From Sphingobacterium sp. CZ-UAM (GTDB taxonomy: Bacteria; Bacteroidota; Bacteroidia; Sphingobacteriales; Sphingobacteriaceae), in assembly GCF_002000245.1 (NCBI RefSeq), contig NZ_MTCM01000001.1:2046001-2110000 (forward strand): DNA of 64,000 nucleotides. The letters are read 5' to 3'. This document shows, piece after piece, positions 43,642-54,000 of this stretch. Position 1 is the first letter of the stretch, and the number at the start of each line of letters is the position of its first letter. The position numbers and the translations under genes were made by a program. The notes under the pieces were generated by a model that was not told where the DNA came from, did no database searches, and worked only from the letters and a program-made list of their open reading frames with translations.

Positions 43642-46197
43642 TTAAAAAGAAAGACCGATCCGAATATAAGGCAAAGTCGCCTCTTTGCTAAAACCCAGCA
43701 CTCCTTGAATCGTTAGAAGCTCTCCCGGCATAAAATAAATTCCTCCGCCATAGCCCATATGCCATGTATCTGAACTTTCCGCTGTCATCCAAACCCGACC
43801 AACATCGTAAAAACCAATCGCTCCTACCGTTCCCGGAACAAGATAAGATGAATAACTGAACAGTTTCAATCGCATGTCAAAATTATTATATACAGCTGTC
43901 TTCCCTGTAAAGCGTCTTGAATTATATCCACGCAGACTCATCTCACCCCCGATCTGTGCATGCTGATAAAAATAGGGATCTCCCCAAACAGCATCTATCC
44001 CCGTCCTATTCGCAAATGTGATGTAGTCATTGGCAACTGTTTTATAAAAACTCATCGCGTGATGCAGCTTTGTATATTTCCGTTTCTCGCCGCCAATCTC
44101 AGCATTCCACCCTACTCTGGTATAGATATGTATACCTGATTTTGGATTTGCAGCGTTATCACGTGTATCATAATCTATTCCCCCAGTAATTCCTGTAAAA
44201 AAATTGCTCCCATAAATAGGTTCAGAAGGAAACTTAGTATTAAACTCCTCAAAGTATTTTCCAATATTATTGGCCTCTTTACTGTTGTAATACTCAGAAG
44301 ATGAACCATAAAATAATTTCAGTTTAGGATCTAGATACTTTTCCAGAAAAATATCGCCACTTACGATATCAAATCTATTTCGATAGTAAGAAATACTCTT
44401 TGAATCCGATTTTTCAAACAAGCTGTTGTTTCCATAACCAAAAAAATTGCTCAGATTCCTAGGGCCAAGTGATGAAAGGTGAATAGAAAGATCCTGATCT
44501 GCAATCAGTTTCTTAAAGTGACCTTTGTAATCAAACATAAATGATTCGCGTCCTGTTAAATAATTGGCCATAAACTGGTGCCGATAAGCATAAGGTTTCT
44601 TCCTAAATCCTTGATTTTCTATCAGGTATCCTAACCCAAAAATCAGACCGCGGTCAACACCATAATCCAGATTGACCACAACTCCTTTACGATCGTATAC
44701 AAAATTATCGTAGTCAAATTGGTGAATAGCGGTATCTGCGCTCAATTTTAGTCGCACATTTTTATCAACCTGAATGTTGGAAGGCTGTTGATTTTTAGAA
44801 TCATAAATATAAACCTTACGGCCATTGACAAATTTATCAGAAGTACGATATAGATCTTCACCTTTTCCACCTATTAAACGAAGTTTGATAGGAGATCGGC
44901 CCGATCCATGGATTTTATATTCATCCGAGCCTGAAATCCCATAGATTCTGATTTCCTCGGTTTGACTGGGTAAAAAAGTACGTTTTATAAGCTTTCGACC
45001 CTCAGTACCATCCTTTTTCTTATTGTGTATATTGACCGATACAGAACCGTCTTTATTGTAATCGATATCAACGAATTCAGATTTGGCAGATAAGGGCAAA
45101 TCAACAACACGGGCAAGAAAACGGTAATAGGTTAACCCACTCTCCATGAGATCGTCCCTTCTGGATCGAATATTTGTTTCCAGTTCATTCGCACTTAATT
45201 TTACGATACTATCAGGCATAGTGAGCATAGCCTGATGAATCAGCGAATCAGTAAGTGTTTTCTGAACAAATTTTATTTCATCGATCCATTCGTCTTCTGT
45301 AAGATGGGTAAGAAAAAAATGATCAAAATGACGTGCGTTAAAATTCCAATGAGCCACATTACGTATATGTGGGTTAAATGGTTGTAAGTGGGCCTTTAAC
45401 CATTGATAGGAAAGTAAAGTCGGAAACAGGCCCGAAGTTTTATAATAAACCTTATCCCGATCACGTGGTACAGGGGTATAAATCTTTTTGCCCTTCTCTT
45501 TTTCGGGATCCCATCGCCAATTATCTTCATGACGGTCCCAATCCCCTAATGTAAAATCGAGTAATCGTGACCTTAAAGTTAGTTTTTGCTCAATCTGGGT
45601 ATCATTATCTTCCAGTACCTTTCGGATGACTTTTGCACTATTATCTGTCTTTTGGTCTTCAAAAGGTGTACGTGCCTCAAACATATAAGGTCTATTTTTA
45701 AAGACCTCGCGATACTCGCCAAATCCAGGATCATCACCAACAAAAACGAGTTCTGGAGATGCATGTGGAATACCTAAGGCCTTATTAAATGGCGGAACAG
45801 TCAGAGCACCAAATGGATGTTGTATCGATATTTGATCCTGAACGATATCTTTTGCAAATGTTTTTCGAAGACTTTCCGGAAGACTGCGTTCCGGATATTT
45901 CTGTATAGACCTGAGCACCCATTCTCTACCAGAAGGATCGGCCATCCGAAGTGATTGGGTCTGCATCCCCCCGCCCAGTTTAATAATATGAAGTCCCCCT
46001 TTTTCAGTTTGAAGATCCATAACACGCATTTTTACAGGCGTATTATATAATTTACGGTAACTATCGCCCAACCAGAAACGATGAATCAAGCCCACTCGGT
46101 CATATTCAGGTGCAATTACAGATGTAATACTGTCAATTTGTTGGCCCTGCGAATTTAACGCACAACAGCAGGCAATTAAAGTAAATATTCTTCTCAT
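43642..46197 (-). CDS. BamA/TamA-like outer-membrane barrel fused to a kinase-like periplasmic domain
   Basis: There are 851 residues from the ATG at 46197; the signal ends near SQGQQ. The C-terminal half, about 450-851, is a BamA-like barrel (GGIDYDTRDNAANPKSGIHI, then HAQIGGEMSLRGYNSRRFTG near 755-774, final Phe). The first 350 residues have a pattern I read as an atypical protein kinase of the HipA/CotH/Fam20C kind. A Gly-rich loop is KLGGGMQTQSLRM (73-85), then WVLRSIQK. The catalytic-loop-like LGDWDRHEDNW spans 217-227, and the metal-binding-like PVPRDRD spans 242-248. Databases usually call such proteins only 'BamA/TamA family'. The kinase reading is inferred from the motif order. Confidence 0.75.
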   Translation of the reverse strand: MRRIFTLIACCCALNSQGQQIDSITSVIAPEYDRVGLIHRFWLGDSYRKLYNTPVKMRVMDLQTEKGGLHIIKLGGGMQTQSLRMADPSGREWVLRSIQKYPERSLPESLRKTFAKDIVQDQISIQHPFGALTVPPFNKALGIPHASPELVFVGDDPGFGEYREVFKNRPYMFEARTPFEDQKTDNSAKVIRKVLEDNDTQIEQKLTLRSRLLDFTLGDWDRHEDNWRWDPEKEKGKKIYTPVPRDRDKVYYKTSGLFPTLLSYQWLKAHLQPFNPHIRNVAHWNFNARHFDHFFLTHLTEDEWIDEIKFVQKTLTDSLIHQAMLTMPDSIVKLSANELETNIRSRRDDLMESGLTYYRFLARVVDLPLSAKSEFVDIDYNKDGSVSVNIHNKKKDGTEGRKLIKRTFLPSQTEEIRIYGISGSDEYKIHGSGRSPIKLRLIGGKGEDLYRTSDKFVNGRKVYIYDSKNQQPSNIQVDKNVRLKLSADTAIHQFDYDNFVYDRKGVVVNLDYGVDRGLIFGLGYLIENQGFRKKPYAYRHQFMANYLTGRESFMFDYKGHFKKLIADQDLSIHLSSLGPRNLSNFFGYGNNSLFEKSDSKSISYYRNRFDIVSGDIFLEKYLDPKLKLFYGSSSEYYNSKEANNIGKYFEEFNTKFPSEPIYGSNFFTGITGGIDYDTRDNAANPKSGIHIYTRVGWNAEIGGEKRKYTKLHHAMSFYKTVANDYITFANRTGIDAVWGDPYFYQHAQIGGEMSLRGYNSRRFTGKTAVYNNFDMRLKLFSYSSYLVPGTVGAIGFYDVGRVWMTAESSDTWHMGYGGGIYFMPGELLTIQGVLGFSKEATLPYIRIGLSF

Positions 46198-46482
46198 TTT
46201 ATCTAAGTCGGTCTTCGGTGGAATCAACACTCAAAATAACATATGCAGGTATCTTTCCGCATTAAGCAATAGATCAATAGTTGCCTGTCCTAAATAATCA
46301 AAGTACTAACTGTCTATTCAGGCTAAAGTTCATATTTTAAAGCATGGAATCAAAAACTTTCTGTTCCTTTTTTTAGCTGAAATCCCATATTTCCATAAAA
46401 TTTGTTGCTTTCTGTTCGTGGCACTTACGCGCAAACGAATACAACCTTTCATTTTTTTTACGCTACCGCCCTATTCTCCAAC

Positions 46483-46626
46483 TTACCTACCAACAACGAT
46501 ATCCTTGGTCGCTTCTAGAATCGTCAGCATTTCTTTCAACTTTTCGGCATCATTGATATGCTTCAACCGTACGATCAAATAGGTCGCCTCTTTATAGTCA
46601 GTTACTTTAGCGCTTCTTATTCCCAT
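46483..46626 (-). CDS. Possible 47-residue protein
   Basis: The minus strand reads MGIRSAKVTDYKEATYLIVR, then LKHINDAEKLKEMLTILE and ATKDIVVGR. The mix of residues and the amphipathic helix look protein-like, and it could be the end of a shortened gene. No family. The rest of the stretch 46198-46697 holds nothing I can support. Confidence 0.33.
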   Translation of the reverse strand: MGIRSAKVTDYKEATYLIVRLKHINDAEKLKEMLTILEATKDIVVGR

Positions 46627-46697
46627 TGTGCTATAATTTGCGTTTCGAATTTACTGCATAACAGAAAGCCCTTATAATAAGATAATCAAGCACAAAA

Positions 46698-47147
46698 CTA
46701 ATGTATATCCAGCAGACGACGATGATAATTGATCTGCCCTAGATGATAGGTTAAATGTGTCGTTAAATGCACCAATAAATACTCCGTTGTTGTCATCTCG
46801 TCAAATACCAAAATAGGATATTCTGCCGCGAGATCATCTTCTTCCAGCTTATCCAAAGCCTGATCAACGACCCTGATCGTATCATCTATACCATCTAAAA
46901 GCACCGTTCTTGGAATATCCCGTAATGCAAACTCTGCCTCCCTATTTCTGATATAACCTGTTTTTCCGATCTCCGCTCCAATATACGTCTGTAAATTCCC
47001 TATCAAATGCAAGCATAAATTTCCAGCTGAATTTGCGATACTCCGATCAACAATCCAGATATTCTCTTCTTTACTATAGGACGCAATTTCTGTTTTCAAT
47101 CTATTTAGATCTCGATAAAATAGACTCTTCAATGTTTTTACAAGCAT
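46698..47147 (-). CDS. DinB-like (DUF1572-type) protein
   Basis: The 149 residues belong to the DinB fold. AGNLCLHLIGNLQTYIGAEI at about 41-60 carries the first His, and TTTEYLLVHLTTHLTYHLGQ near 119-138 carries the H...H metal pattern. Related DUF1572 proteins have no known substrate. It is the third DinB-fold gene in the window. A single gene on the minus strand. Confidence 0.8.
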   Translation of the reverse strand: MLVKTLKSLFYRDLNRLKTEIASYSKEENIWIVDRSIANSAGNLCLHLIGNLQTYIGAEIGKTGYIRNREAEFALRDIPRTVLLDGIDDTIRVVDQALDKLEEDDLAAEYPILVFDEMTTTEYLLVHLTTHLTYHLGQINYHRRLLDIH

Positions 47148-47352
47148 AACTTAATTTCAATATTTTTCACTATAACATCTTTATCATTTTTCTCAATCAA
47201 AACTAACGCTTTCAGAATAATAATAGTTTCCATATGCAAGGAAAAAAATCCCATCAAAATTCTGAAAAAGTAGGCTTAAACCTATTGACAAATATATCCA
47301 AGAAATATCCATAAGATATTGTAATTTTATTGATATTAACGAGGGTTTACGT

Positions 47353-47634
47353 ATGCTTCCAAAGATTCCAAAAGCGACTTGGCTCATTTTTTTTATTTTA
47401 ACAGTAATCATAACCATCCTATTTTCGAAATTTGACAGTCCCTCGGATGGTAATGATACGATTGGTTTTCCCTTTTATCGGTACCTGGGCGGAAGGCATT
47501 CCCCAGAACCAACGGACAGAACATATTTCAACGGCATATATCTTCTTCTGAACCTTATTATCTATTTTGGAATCTCTTACGCCTTAACTTGTTCTATAAA
47601 TAAGATTAAGAGTAAAAGAGTTAACACGAAGTAA
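47353..47634 (+). CDS. Hypothetical two-helix membrane protein
   Basis: The 93 residues have two membrane helices (TWLIFFILTVIITILF at about 9-24 and IYLLLNLIIYFGISYALTCS at about 62-81) around a periplasmic loop containing GFPFYRYLGGRHSPEPTDR. Its ends are basic. The loop looks conserved-type, but I cannot name a family. It precedes the GHKL ATPase by 67 bases on the same strand. Confidence 0.55.
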   Translation: MLPKIPKATWLIFFILTVIITILFSKFDSPSDGNDTIGFPFYRYLGGRHSPEPTDRTYFNGIYLLLNLIIYFGISYALTCSINKIKSKRVNTK

Positions 47635-47701
47635 ACAATCTATTATGTGAATCCTGTTATTTTTAACGCTTTAAATTTTAATTACAAGAATTGCTATCAC
47701 C

Positions 47702-49003
47702 ATGAAAAAAAACACGCAGATAACCAACTTGAGTATAGAATCCGCCGGTTTACCTAAAGATCCAAAACTGGTCATTGCTGAATATATATGGAACGGCTTT
47801 GACGCAAAAGCTACCGAAGTCGACATTGCAATTGATAGTAACGAGCTCGGTTATATAAACAGTATCATCATCAGCGATAATGGAGAGGGGATCGTTTTCG
47901 ATACACTCCCCTATTCATTTGGTAATTTCCTCGATTCGGTAAAGAAAACTAGCATCAAACGAAGTTCCTATACAAGAGGGAAGAAAGGAAAAGGCAGATT
48001 TTCTTTTTCATTGTTTGCGACAAGAGCGATCTGGAATACGATTGTAAGAGAAGAAGGAGTTTTAAAAACATACCGTATCCTGATCGATAGGGACAGCAAA
48101 GAACAATATGACGTTAGCGAAAGTATTCTGGTAGAAAATCTGCACACAGGCACCCAAGTGAGATTGGAGGGCGTATTCGGGCTAAATTCATCCCATTTGG
48201 AATCCCAAGAATTTATAGATTTCATGGCGCAGGAATTTGGCTGGTTTCTTTACCTTAACCGCGACCTAGGCTATACAATACGAATTAATGGAACACAGTT
48301 AAAATATGATCATCTGATTCAAGAAACGGATCTGCTATCTTGGACTTTATATAGTCCTGAAGGTGATTCCTCCTATACTTTTCAGGTCAATTACATTCGT
48401 TGGAACCAGCAGATCGGAGACCGCTATTACTATTATTTGCGCAATAGCGAAAAAAGAGAAGTGGCAAAAGTTCTCAGTAGCTTTAACAATAATGCAATAG
48501 ATTTCCATCACTCTGTCTATGTAACATCCAACTTCTTTGACACGTTTGAACAGGAAGATATCAGCGTATCTACTGACGTAAATCTCTTCACTGGCAAAGA
48601 AAAACAAGTTGTCTACCGTAATCTGCTTGCCGAATTGCGCGATTTTCTCGATCGTAAACAGAAAAAATACGTTCGTGAAAACGCTGTTGCTGTCAAACTC
48701 AGCGAATTGGAAAAGAAAGGATTTCTACCCCATTATGACCAAACAGAAAAAGACAGGAAAAGAAAAGAAATACTGCTTGCATTGGTTCAGGAAATCTATA
48801 TCATAGATCCGCGCATCTTCTTTGGAGTCAAAACCGACCTGATCCGTACCTATTTAGGTTTCTTGGATCTCCTACTCCAAACAGAGAAAAGTGCAGAGAT
48901 TCTGCCCATACTCGAACAGGCAATTCCATTGTCTGACAAAGAGCGGATCCGAATAAAACAGCTCCTAATACTTCCAAATAATCTCGATAAAGGAGTCATT
49001 TAA
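47702..49003 (+). CDS. GHKL (Hsp90/MORC-like) ATPase
   Basis: The 433 residues have the Bergerat ATP-binding fold. The N box is in VIAEYIWNGFDAKATEVDI, the G1 box in ISDNGEGI, and the G2-like loop in YTRGKKGKGRFSFSLFATRA. After about residue 200 there is a second domain with a Tyr-rich strand (GDRYYYYLRNSEK), then a helical part. Proteins of this type occur alone or in defence and repair loci. I recall longer homologs with more helical sequence after the point where this one stops (DKERIRIKQLLILPNN), so a C-terminal shortening is possible but unproven. Confidence 0.72.
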   Translation: MKKNTQITNLSIESAGLPKDPKLVIAEYIWNGFDAKATEVDIAIDSNELGYINSIIISDNGEGIVFDTLPYSFGNFLDSVKKTSIKRSSYTRGKKGKGRFSFSLFATRAIWNTIVREEGVLKTYRILIDRDSKEQYDVSESILVENLHTGTQVRLEGVFGLNSSHLESQEFIDFMAQEFGWFLYLNRDLGYTIRINGTQLKYDHLIQETDLLSWTLYSPEGDSSYTFQVNYIRWNQQIGDRYYYYLRNSEKREVAKVLSSFNNNAIDFHHSVYVTSNFFDTFEQEDISVSTDVNLFTGKEKQVVYRNLLAELRDFLDRKQKKYVRENAVAVKLSELEKKGFLPHYDQTEKDRKRKEILLALVQEIYIIDPRIFFGVKTDLIRTYLGFLDLLLQTEKSAEILPILEQAIPLSDKERIRIKQLLILPNNLDKGVI

Positions 49004-49020
49004 GCAATATTGAAGTGTAT

Positions 49021-49056
49021 TTTTATTTAATGACTTTTCTATGTCATTAAATAAAA
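49021..49056. terminator. AT-rich hairpin after GHKL gene
   Basis: A perfect 14-bp stem (TTTTATTTAATGAC, 49021-49034 with 49043-49056) has an 8-nt loop. It lies 17 bases past the stop. The stem is AT-rich, so its strength as a terminator is uncertain. It lies 20 bases before the TetR-type box. Confidence 0.6.
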
Positions 49057-49075
49057 TAAAAAGTTTCAATTTTGC

Positions 49076-49088
49076 TTAACACTGTTAA
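49076..49088. promoter_or_regulatory. TetR-type operator (TTAACACTGTTAA)
   Basis: A perfect palindrome, TTAACA-C-TGTTAA, 20 bases before the tetR start. The same pattern recurs at 49743 and 49835 by the pump operon. A TTG lies just upstream (49072-49074), so the site overlaps the likely promoter, as expected for autoregulation. Confidence 0.7.
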
Positions 49089-49107
49089 ATCATTTATGCA
49101 TTAAAGC

Positions 49108-49707
49108 ATGGGTAGTAAAGAACGTATACAACGCCTCAAGGACGAGAATAGAACAAATATTCTCGATGCAGCTCTCCAAATCGTGAAAGAAGAAGGATGG
49201 CAAGCATTGAGTATGCGTAAGATTGCGGATATTATCGAATATACCGCGCCGATGATTTATGAGTACTTCGCAAATAAAGATGCAATTTTAAACGAACTCG
49301 CCAACCAGGGTTATCTCTTACTTGCCAAAAAAGTCAGACAAGCCAAATCAACTCAGTCCGACCTGGAGAAACAATTGGAAGCAATGTGGCTAAGTTATTG
49401 GGATTTTGCATTCGAGGAGCGCGAATTATACCAGCTCATGTTTGGCGTTGGAACTGCCTGCTGTGGATTTGAAAAAACGTATAAGTGTGCAGAATCCCAT
49501 GGCAAATTGATTAGTGATGTGATTCGTGAGATCATGAAGGATAAAAATCCACCGGAAGATTTGATCTGTAGAAAGTATTTTACATACTGGTCAATTATAC
49601 ATGGGCTGATATCAATCAACTTGGTTAACCAGGGTAATGGTGAAAATACCAACCAAGAGGTGCTAAAAGACGCAATCTACGGCATCACCCGCTCGCTTAC
49701 TGACTAA
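49108..49707 (+). CDS. TetR/AcrR family transcriptional regulator
   Basis: The 199 residues have the N-terminal HTH in EEGWQALSMRKIADIIEYTA, then PMIYEYFANKDAIL (about 28-62). A ligand-binding domain with a TetR_C-like segment follows (ELYQLMFGVGTACCGFEKTY). It is the first gene before an RND adaptor, permease and outer-membrane gene in the same direction. Palindromes shared between its own promoter and the pump promoter make it the likely repressor of the pump. Inducer unknown. Confidence 0.88.
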   Translation: MGSKERIQRLKDENRTNILDAALQIVKEEGWQALSMRKIADIIEYTAPMIYEYFANKDAILNELANQGYLLLAKKVRQAKSTQSDLEKQLEAMWLSYWDFAFEERELYQLMFGVGTACCGFEKTYKCAESHGKLISDVIREIMKDKNPPEDLICRKYFTYWSIIHGLISINLVNQGNGENTNQEVLKDAIYGITRSLTD

Positions 49708-49742
49708 ATTTTTTTACAGCAAAAAATACAACGTTAAAAAAT

Positions 49743-49847
49743 CTAACACCGTTAAATACACCAAAACTTCAATTTTTAATATCACATGAAAACAAATGTA
49801 TCACAAAGTCTTAAGAAGATTTACATTCCGGCACTTAACAGTGTTAA
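49743..49847. promoter_or_regulatory. Two TetR-type operators around the pump operon start
   Basis: CTAACACCGTTAA (49743-49755, 11 of 13 bases like the tetR site) and the perfect TTAACAGTGTTAA (49835-49847) lie 92 bp apart. The second is inside the adaptor gene, at codons for LNSVK. Two sites on either side of the start suggest looping or roadblock control by the TetR protein. Confidence 0.65.
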
Positions 49848-50982
49848 ACGAATTAATATCGTAAAGACCGCATATGTGCTTAGTGCAATCTTTTTATACA
49901 GCTGTTCAACAGGAACCAGCAAACCTATTGACCCTCCTCCTGTTAACCTTCCTGTTGTTGCCATCGAAAATGGTAACGAGACAGTCTATCAGGAATATCC
50001 AGCAACAATAGAAGCCTCGGCTAATATTGAGATCAGACCCCAGGTTGAGGGGATTTTGGAGCAGATATTTGTCGATGAGGGTGCCAAAGTCAGTAAAGGA
50101 CAGGCGCTTTTTAAAATTAATGACCGGCCTTACCAAGAGCAGTTGAATCAGGCCAAAGCCAATCTATTGGCAGCGAAAGCAGCATTGGAAAATGCTGAAC
50201 TGGAGGTGGAAAAGAAAACGAAGTTAGTAAATACCAAAGTATTGACTGACTTTCAGTTAAAGACAGCAATCAGTGCACGTAATGCTGCAAAAGCGAATGT
50301 TCAATTGGCAGTATCCGCGGTGGAGACCGCTAAAATCAACGTAGGATACACGCTAATCCGCGCCTCAGCTGATGGATATATCGGAAGACTACAAAGAAAA
50401 CAAGGTAGTTTAGTAGGACCAACAGATCCACAACCATTGACAGCATTGTCAAATGTCAGAGATCTCCATGTTTATTTCTCATTGGGAGAAAATGATTTTA
50501 TTGCTTTTAAAAATAATACGGAAGGTAATAATCTTCAACAAAAATTGAACAACCTCCCTCCGATCAGTTTAGTTCTTTCCGATCAGACGATCTATGATCA
50601 AAAAGGAAAAATAGATATGGTCGATGGTCAGTTTGATAAAAACACGGGTGCGATTACCTTACGCGCAACATTCAGTAATCCTGAAGGCGTTTTGCGCAAT
50701 GGAAATACCGGCCGTGTCAGACTCCCAAAGAAATATGACCAGGCTTTATTGGTACCACAACTTGCTACACTTGAAATGCAAGACAAAATCTTCGTGTATA
50801 CTGTCGGAAAAGAAAATAAAGTTGTACAGCAACCCATCACCGTCATTGGAAAAAGCGGCGCAAACTATCTTGTAAGTAAGGGAATCAATGCCGGAGACCG
50901 CATTGTTTACAAGGGTATAGATTTACTTCAAGATGGACAAAAAATCACGCCACAACCTTTATCAAAAGACAGCATCAATTAA
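49786..50982 (+). CDS. RND efflux periplasmic adaptor (membrane fusion protein)
   Basis: The 398 residues carry a lipoprotein signal whose acylated Cys is at 40 (AIFLYSC). The leader before it is unusually long, with an extra basic part. The hairpin and lipoyl parts follow: EASANIEIRPQVEGILEQIF, then DEGAKVSKGQALFKINDRPY, then coiled-coil helices (about 120-190) and GYTLIRASADGYIGRLQRKQ. It links the permease to the outer-membrane channel. The permease gene starts 19 bases after it. Part of a complete tripartite operon. Confidence 0.92.
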   Translation: MKTNVSQSLKKIYIPALNSVKRINIVKTAYVLSAIFLYSCSTGTSKPIDPPPVNLPVVAIENGNETVYQEYPATIEASANIEIRPQVEGILEQIFVDEGAKVSKGQALFKINDRPYQEQLNQAKANLLAAKAALENAELEVEKKTKLVNTKVLTDFQLKTAISARNAAKANVQLAVSAVETAKINVGYTLIRASADGYIGRLQRKQGSLVGPTDPQPLTALSNVRDLHVYFSLGENDFIAFKNNTEGNNLQQKLNNLPPISLVLSDQTIYDQKGKIDMVDGQFDKNTGAITLRATFSNPEGVLRNGNTGRVRLPKKYDQALLVPQLATLEMQDKIFVYTVGKENKVVQQPITVIGKSGANYLVSKGINAGDRIVYKGIDLLQDGQKITPQPLSKDSIN

Positions 50983-51001
50983 TATTATAAACAACAAACT
51001 T

Positions 51002-54000
51002 ATGCTTAAGAAATTTATAGAGAGGCCTGTACTTGCCACCGTCATTTCCATATTACTTGTAATACTGGGAGTGATTGGTATACTGAAGCTGCCCTTACAG
51101 CAGTTTCCGGATATTGCCCCTCCAGCAGTACAGGTAACAGCATTATATCCCGGTGCAAATGCCGAAACAGTACTTCGGGCCGTGGCTCCTTCCTTAGAAG
51201 AATCCATCAATGGTGTCGAAAACATGAGCTATATGAGCTCTACCGCCAGTAATGATGGTTCATTAATGATCACGGTCTATTTTAAACTTGGCACCGATCC
51301 TGACCAGGCTGCTGTCAATGTGCAGAACCGCGTGGCACAGGCTACTAGCCAACTCCCTGCCGAAGTAGTTCAGGCGGGAATTACAACGGCCAAACAACAA
51401 AATAGCTTGATCATGGTATTGGATCTATATACCGAGGACGAAGGTAAATATGATCAAACTTTTATCACCAACTACGCGCAGATTAATATCATTCCCGAGC
51501 TTAAACGTATCCCTGGAGTAGGACAAGCATTGGCTTTCGGTGGTAGTAAAGATTATTCCATGCGTGTATGGCTTAATCCAAATCAAATGGCCGCCTACAA
51601 ATTAACTCCGGAAGAGGTTATGGGGGCAATTCAAGATAAAAACGTCGAAGCTGCTCCAGGAAAATTTGGGGAAAGCAGCCGTGAAGCTTTTGAATTTGTC
51701 ATCAAATATAAAGGTAAGCTTAACCAAGCAAGCGATTACGAAAATATCATTATACGCTCAAATACAGATGGTTCCGTCTTGAAGCTTAAAGATGTAGCTC
51801 GTGTTGAACTGGGATCCTATACCTACGCGAGCCACACCCGCATTAATGGTAAAGCCGGACTCAACATAGGGGTCATGCAACTAGCGGGGTCCAACGCCAA
51901 CGAAATCCAGATTGCTATTCAGGAATTTATGGAAAAAGCTTCCTTGAGCTTTCCAAAAGGTGTAAAATATCTTGTTTTATACAATACCAAAGACGCGCTT
52001 GACCAGTCTATTGATCAGGTTAAACATACCTTGATCGAAGCTTTTATTCTGGTCTTTTTAGTTGTTTTTCTATTTCTTCAGGATTTTAGATCCACACTGA
52101 TACCGGCCATTGCGGTACCTGTGGCGATTGTCGGGACATTTTTCTTTATGCAACTATTTGGATTCTCCATCAATCTATTGACATTATTTGCACTTGTACT
52201 GGCAATCGGTATCGTCGTAGATGATGCGATTGTCGTGGTCGAGGCCATACATGCCAAAATGGAACATAATAATCTCCCACCCAAATTGGCGACGACCTCT
52301 GCCATGAGTGAGATCACCGGAGCCATTATCTCCATTACCCTGGTTATGTCCGCGGTATTCCTCCCAATTGGTTTTATGGAAGGTTCGACGGGAGTTTTCT
52401 ATCGACAATTTGCCTTTACACTAGCTATAGCCATTGTAATTTCAGCGATCAATGCATTGACTTTAAGTCCAGCCCTCTGTGCATTATTTTTAAAGCCTAC
52501 GCATCATAACCACGACGAGACGAAGAAACTTAATTTCAAAGAACGTTTCTTCACAGGATTCAACGTTGGTTTTGACCGCCTGACCAAAAACTATTTAGGC
52601 AGCTTACGTTTTCTGATCCGTTACAAATGGGTAGCTTTTGCGGGACTGGGTATCACCTTATTGCTGACAGTTTTTATGATCCGTCGTACACCTACCGGAT
52701 TTATCCCTTCCGAAGACCAAGGTTTTATCGCTATCTCACTATCGATGCCTGCTGGAGCCTCGTTGGATCGCACCTCAGGTGCTTTGGCAGAAGCTGAAAA
52801 ACAGCTTCAACATGCTGATTTCACCAAGACATTAAACGTTTTGGCCGGTTTTAATATTTTAACGCAATCCACCAGTCCTTCTGCGGGCGTTGCTTTTATT
52901 CTGCTGAAACCACATGAAGAACGTGGTAATATCAAGGACATTAACGCCATTATGGCTGATGTCAACCAACGTTTGGCAAATATCAAAGGTGCGAATTTCT
53001 TTGTATTTACCTTCCCTACGGTTCCCGGATTTAGTAATGTCGATGGTCTGGATATGGTTCTTCAGGATAGAACAGGTGGACAACTTGGCAAATTCAGTAC
53101 AGTAGGTCAAGGTTTTATCGGAGAGCTCATGAAACGTCCCGAAATCATGATGGCCTTTACAACCTTTAAAGCCGATTATCCGCAGTACGAACTACAGGTT
53201 GATGATATTAAAGCCGAACAACTTGGTGTTAGTACCAAGAGTATCTTACAGACTATGCAAGCCTACTTTGGTAGCGCGCAAGCGTCAGATTTTAACCGAT
53301 TCGGAAAGTATTATCGTGTGATGGTCCAAGCGGATGCAAAAGATCGTAGCGAACCAACTTCTATGGATGGAATCTTTGTTAAAAACAGATTGGGCGACAT
53401 GGTTCCTATCAATACGCTGGTCAAATTGGAACGTGTATACGGTCCCGAAACGGCTTCACGTTACAATCTATTCAATTCGATCGGGATAAATGCAATTCCA
53501 AAACCTGGCTATAGTTCAGGTGATGCTATCCGTGCCGTAGAAGAAGTGGCCAAACAGCATTTGCCAACTGGATTCACCTACGAATTTTCGGGTATGACGA
53601 AAGAAGAAATTGTTTCCGGAGGTCAGTCTACGCTTATTTTTATACTCTGTTTGATCTTCGTGTACTTCCTTCTTGCGGCACAATATGAGAGTTACATTAT
53701 CCCATTAGCCGTTATACTTTCTATTCCAACAGGTATATTTGGTGTCTTTGCAGCAATTAGCCTCACCGATACTGCCAATAATATTTACGTTCAGGTAGCG
53801 TTGGTCATGTTGATCGGATTACTAGCGAAGAACGCTATTTTAATTGTCGAATTTGCCATTCAAGGTCGAACACAGGGAATTTCGATACCAAGCGCTGCGC
53901 TTAAAGCTGCGCGCTTACGTCTGAGACCTATTATCATGACATCCTTGGCGTTCATTGTCGGTATGATTCCCATGATGACTGCCGTAGGTCCTTCGGCACA

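Noticed and set aside
46330..46452. 40-codon basic minus-strand frame
   Set aside because: Composition is unlike a folded or membrane protein, and there is no supporting promoter or neighbour.
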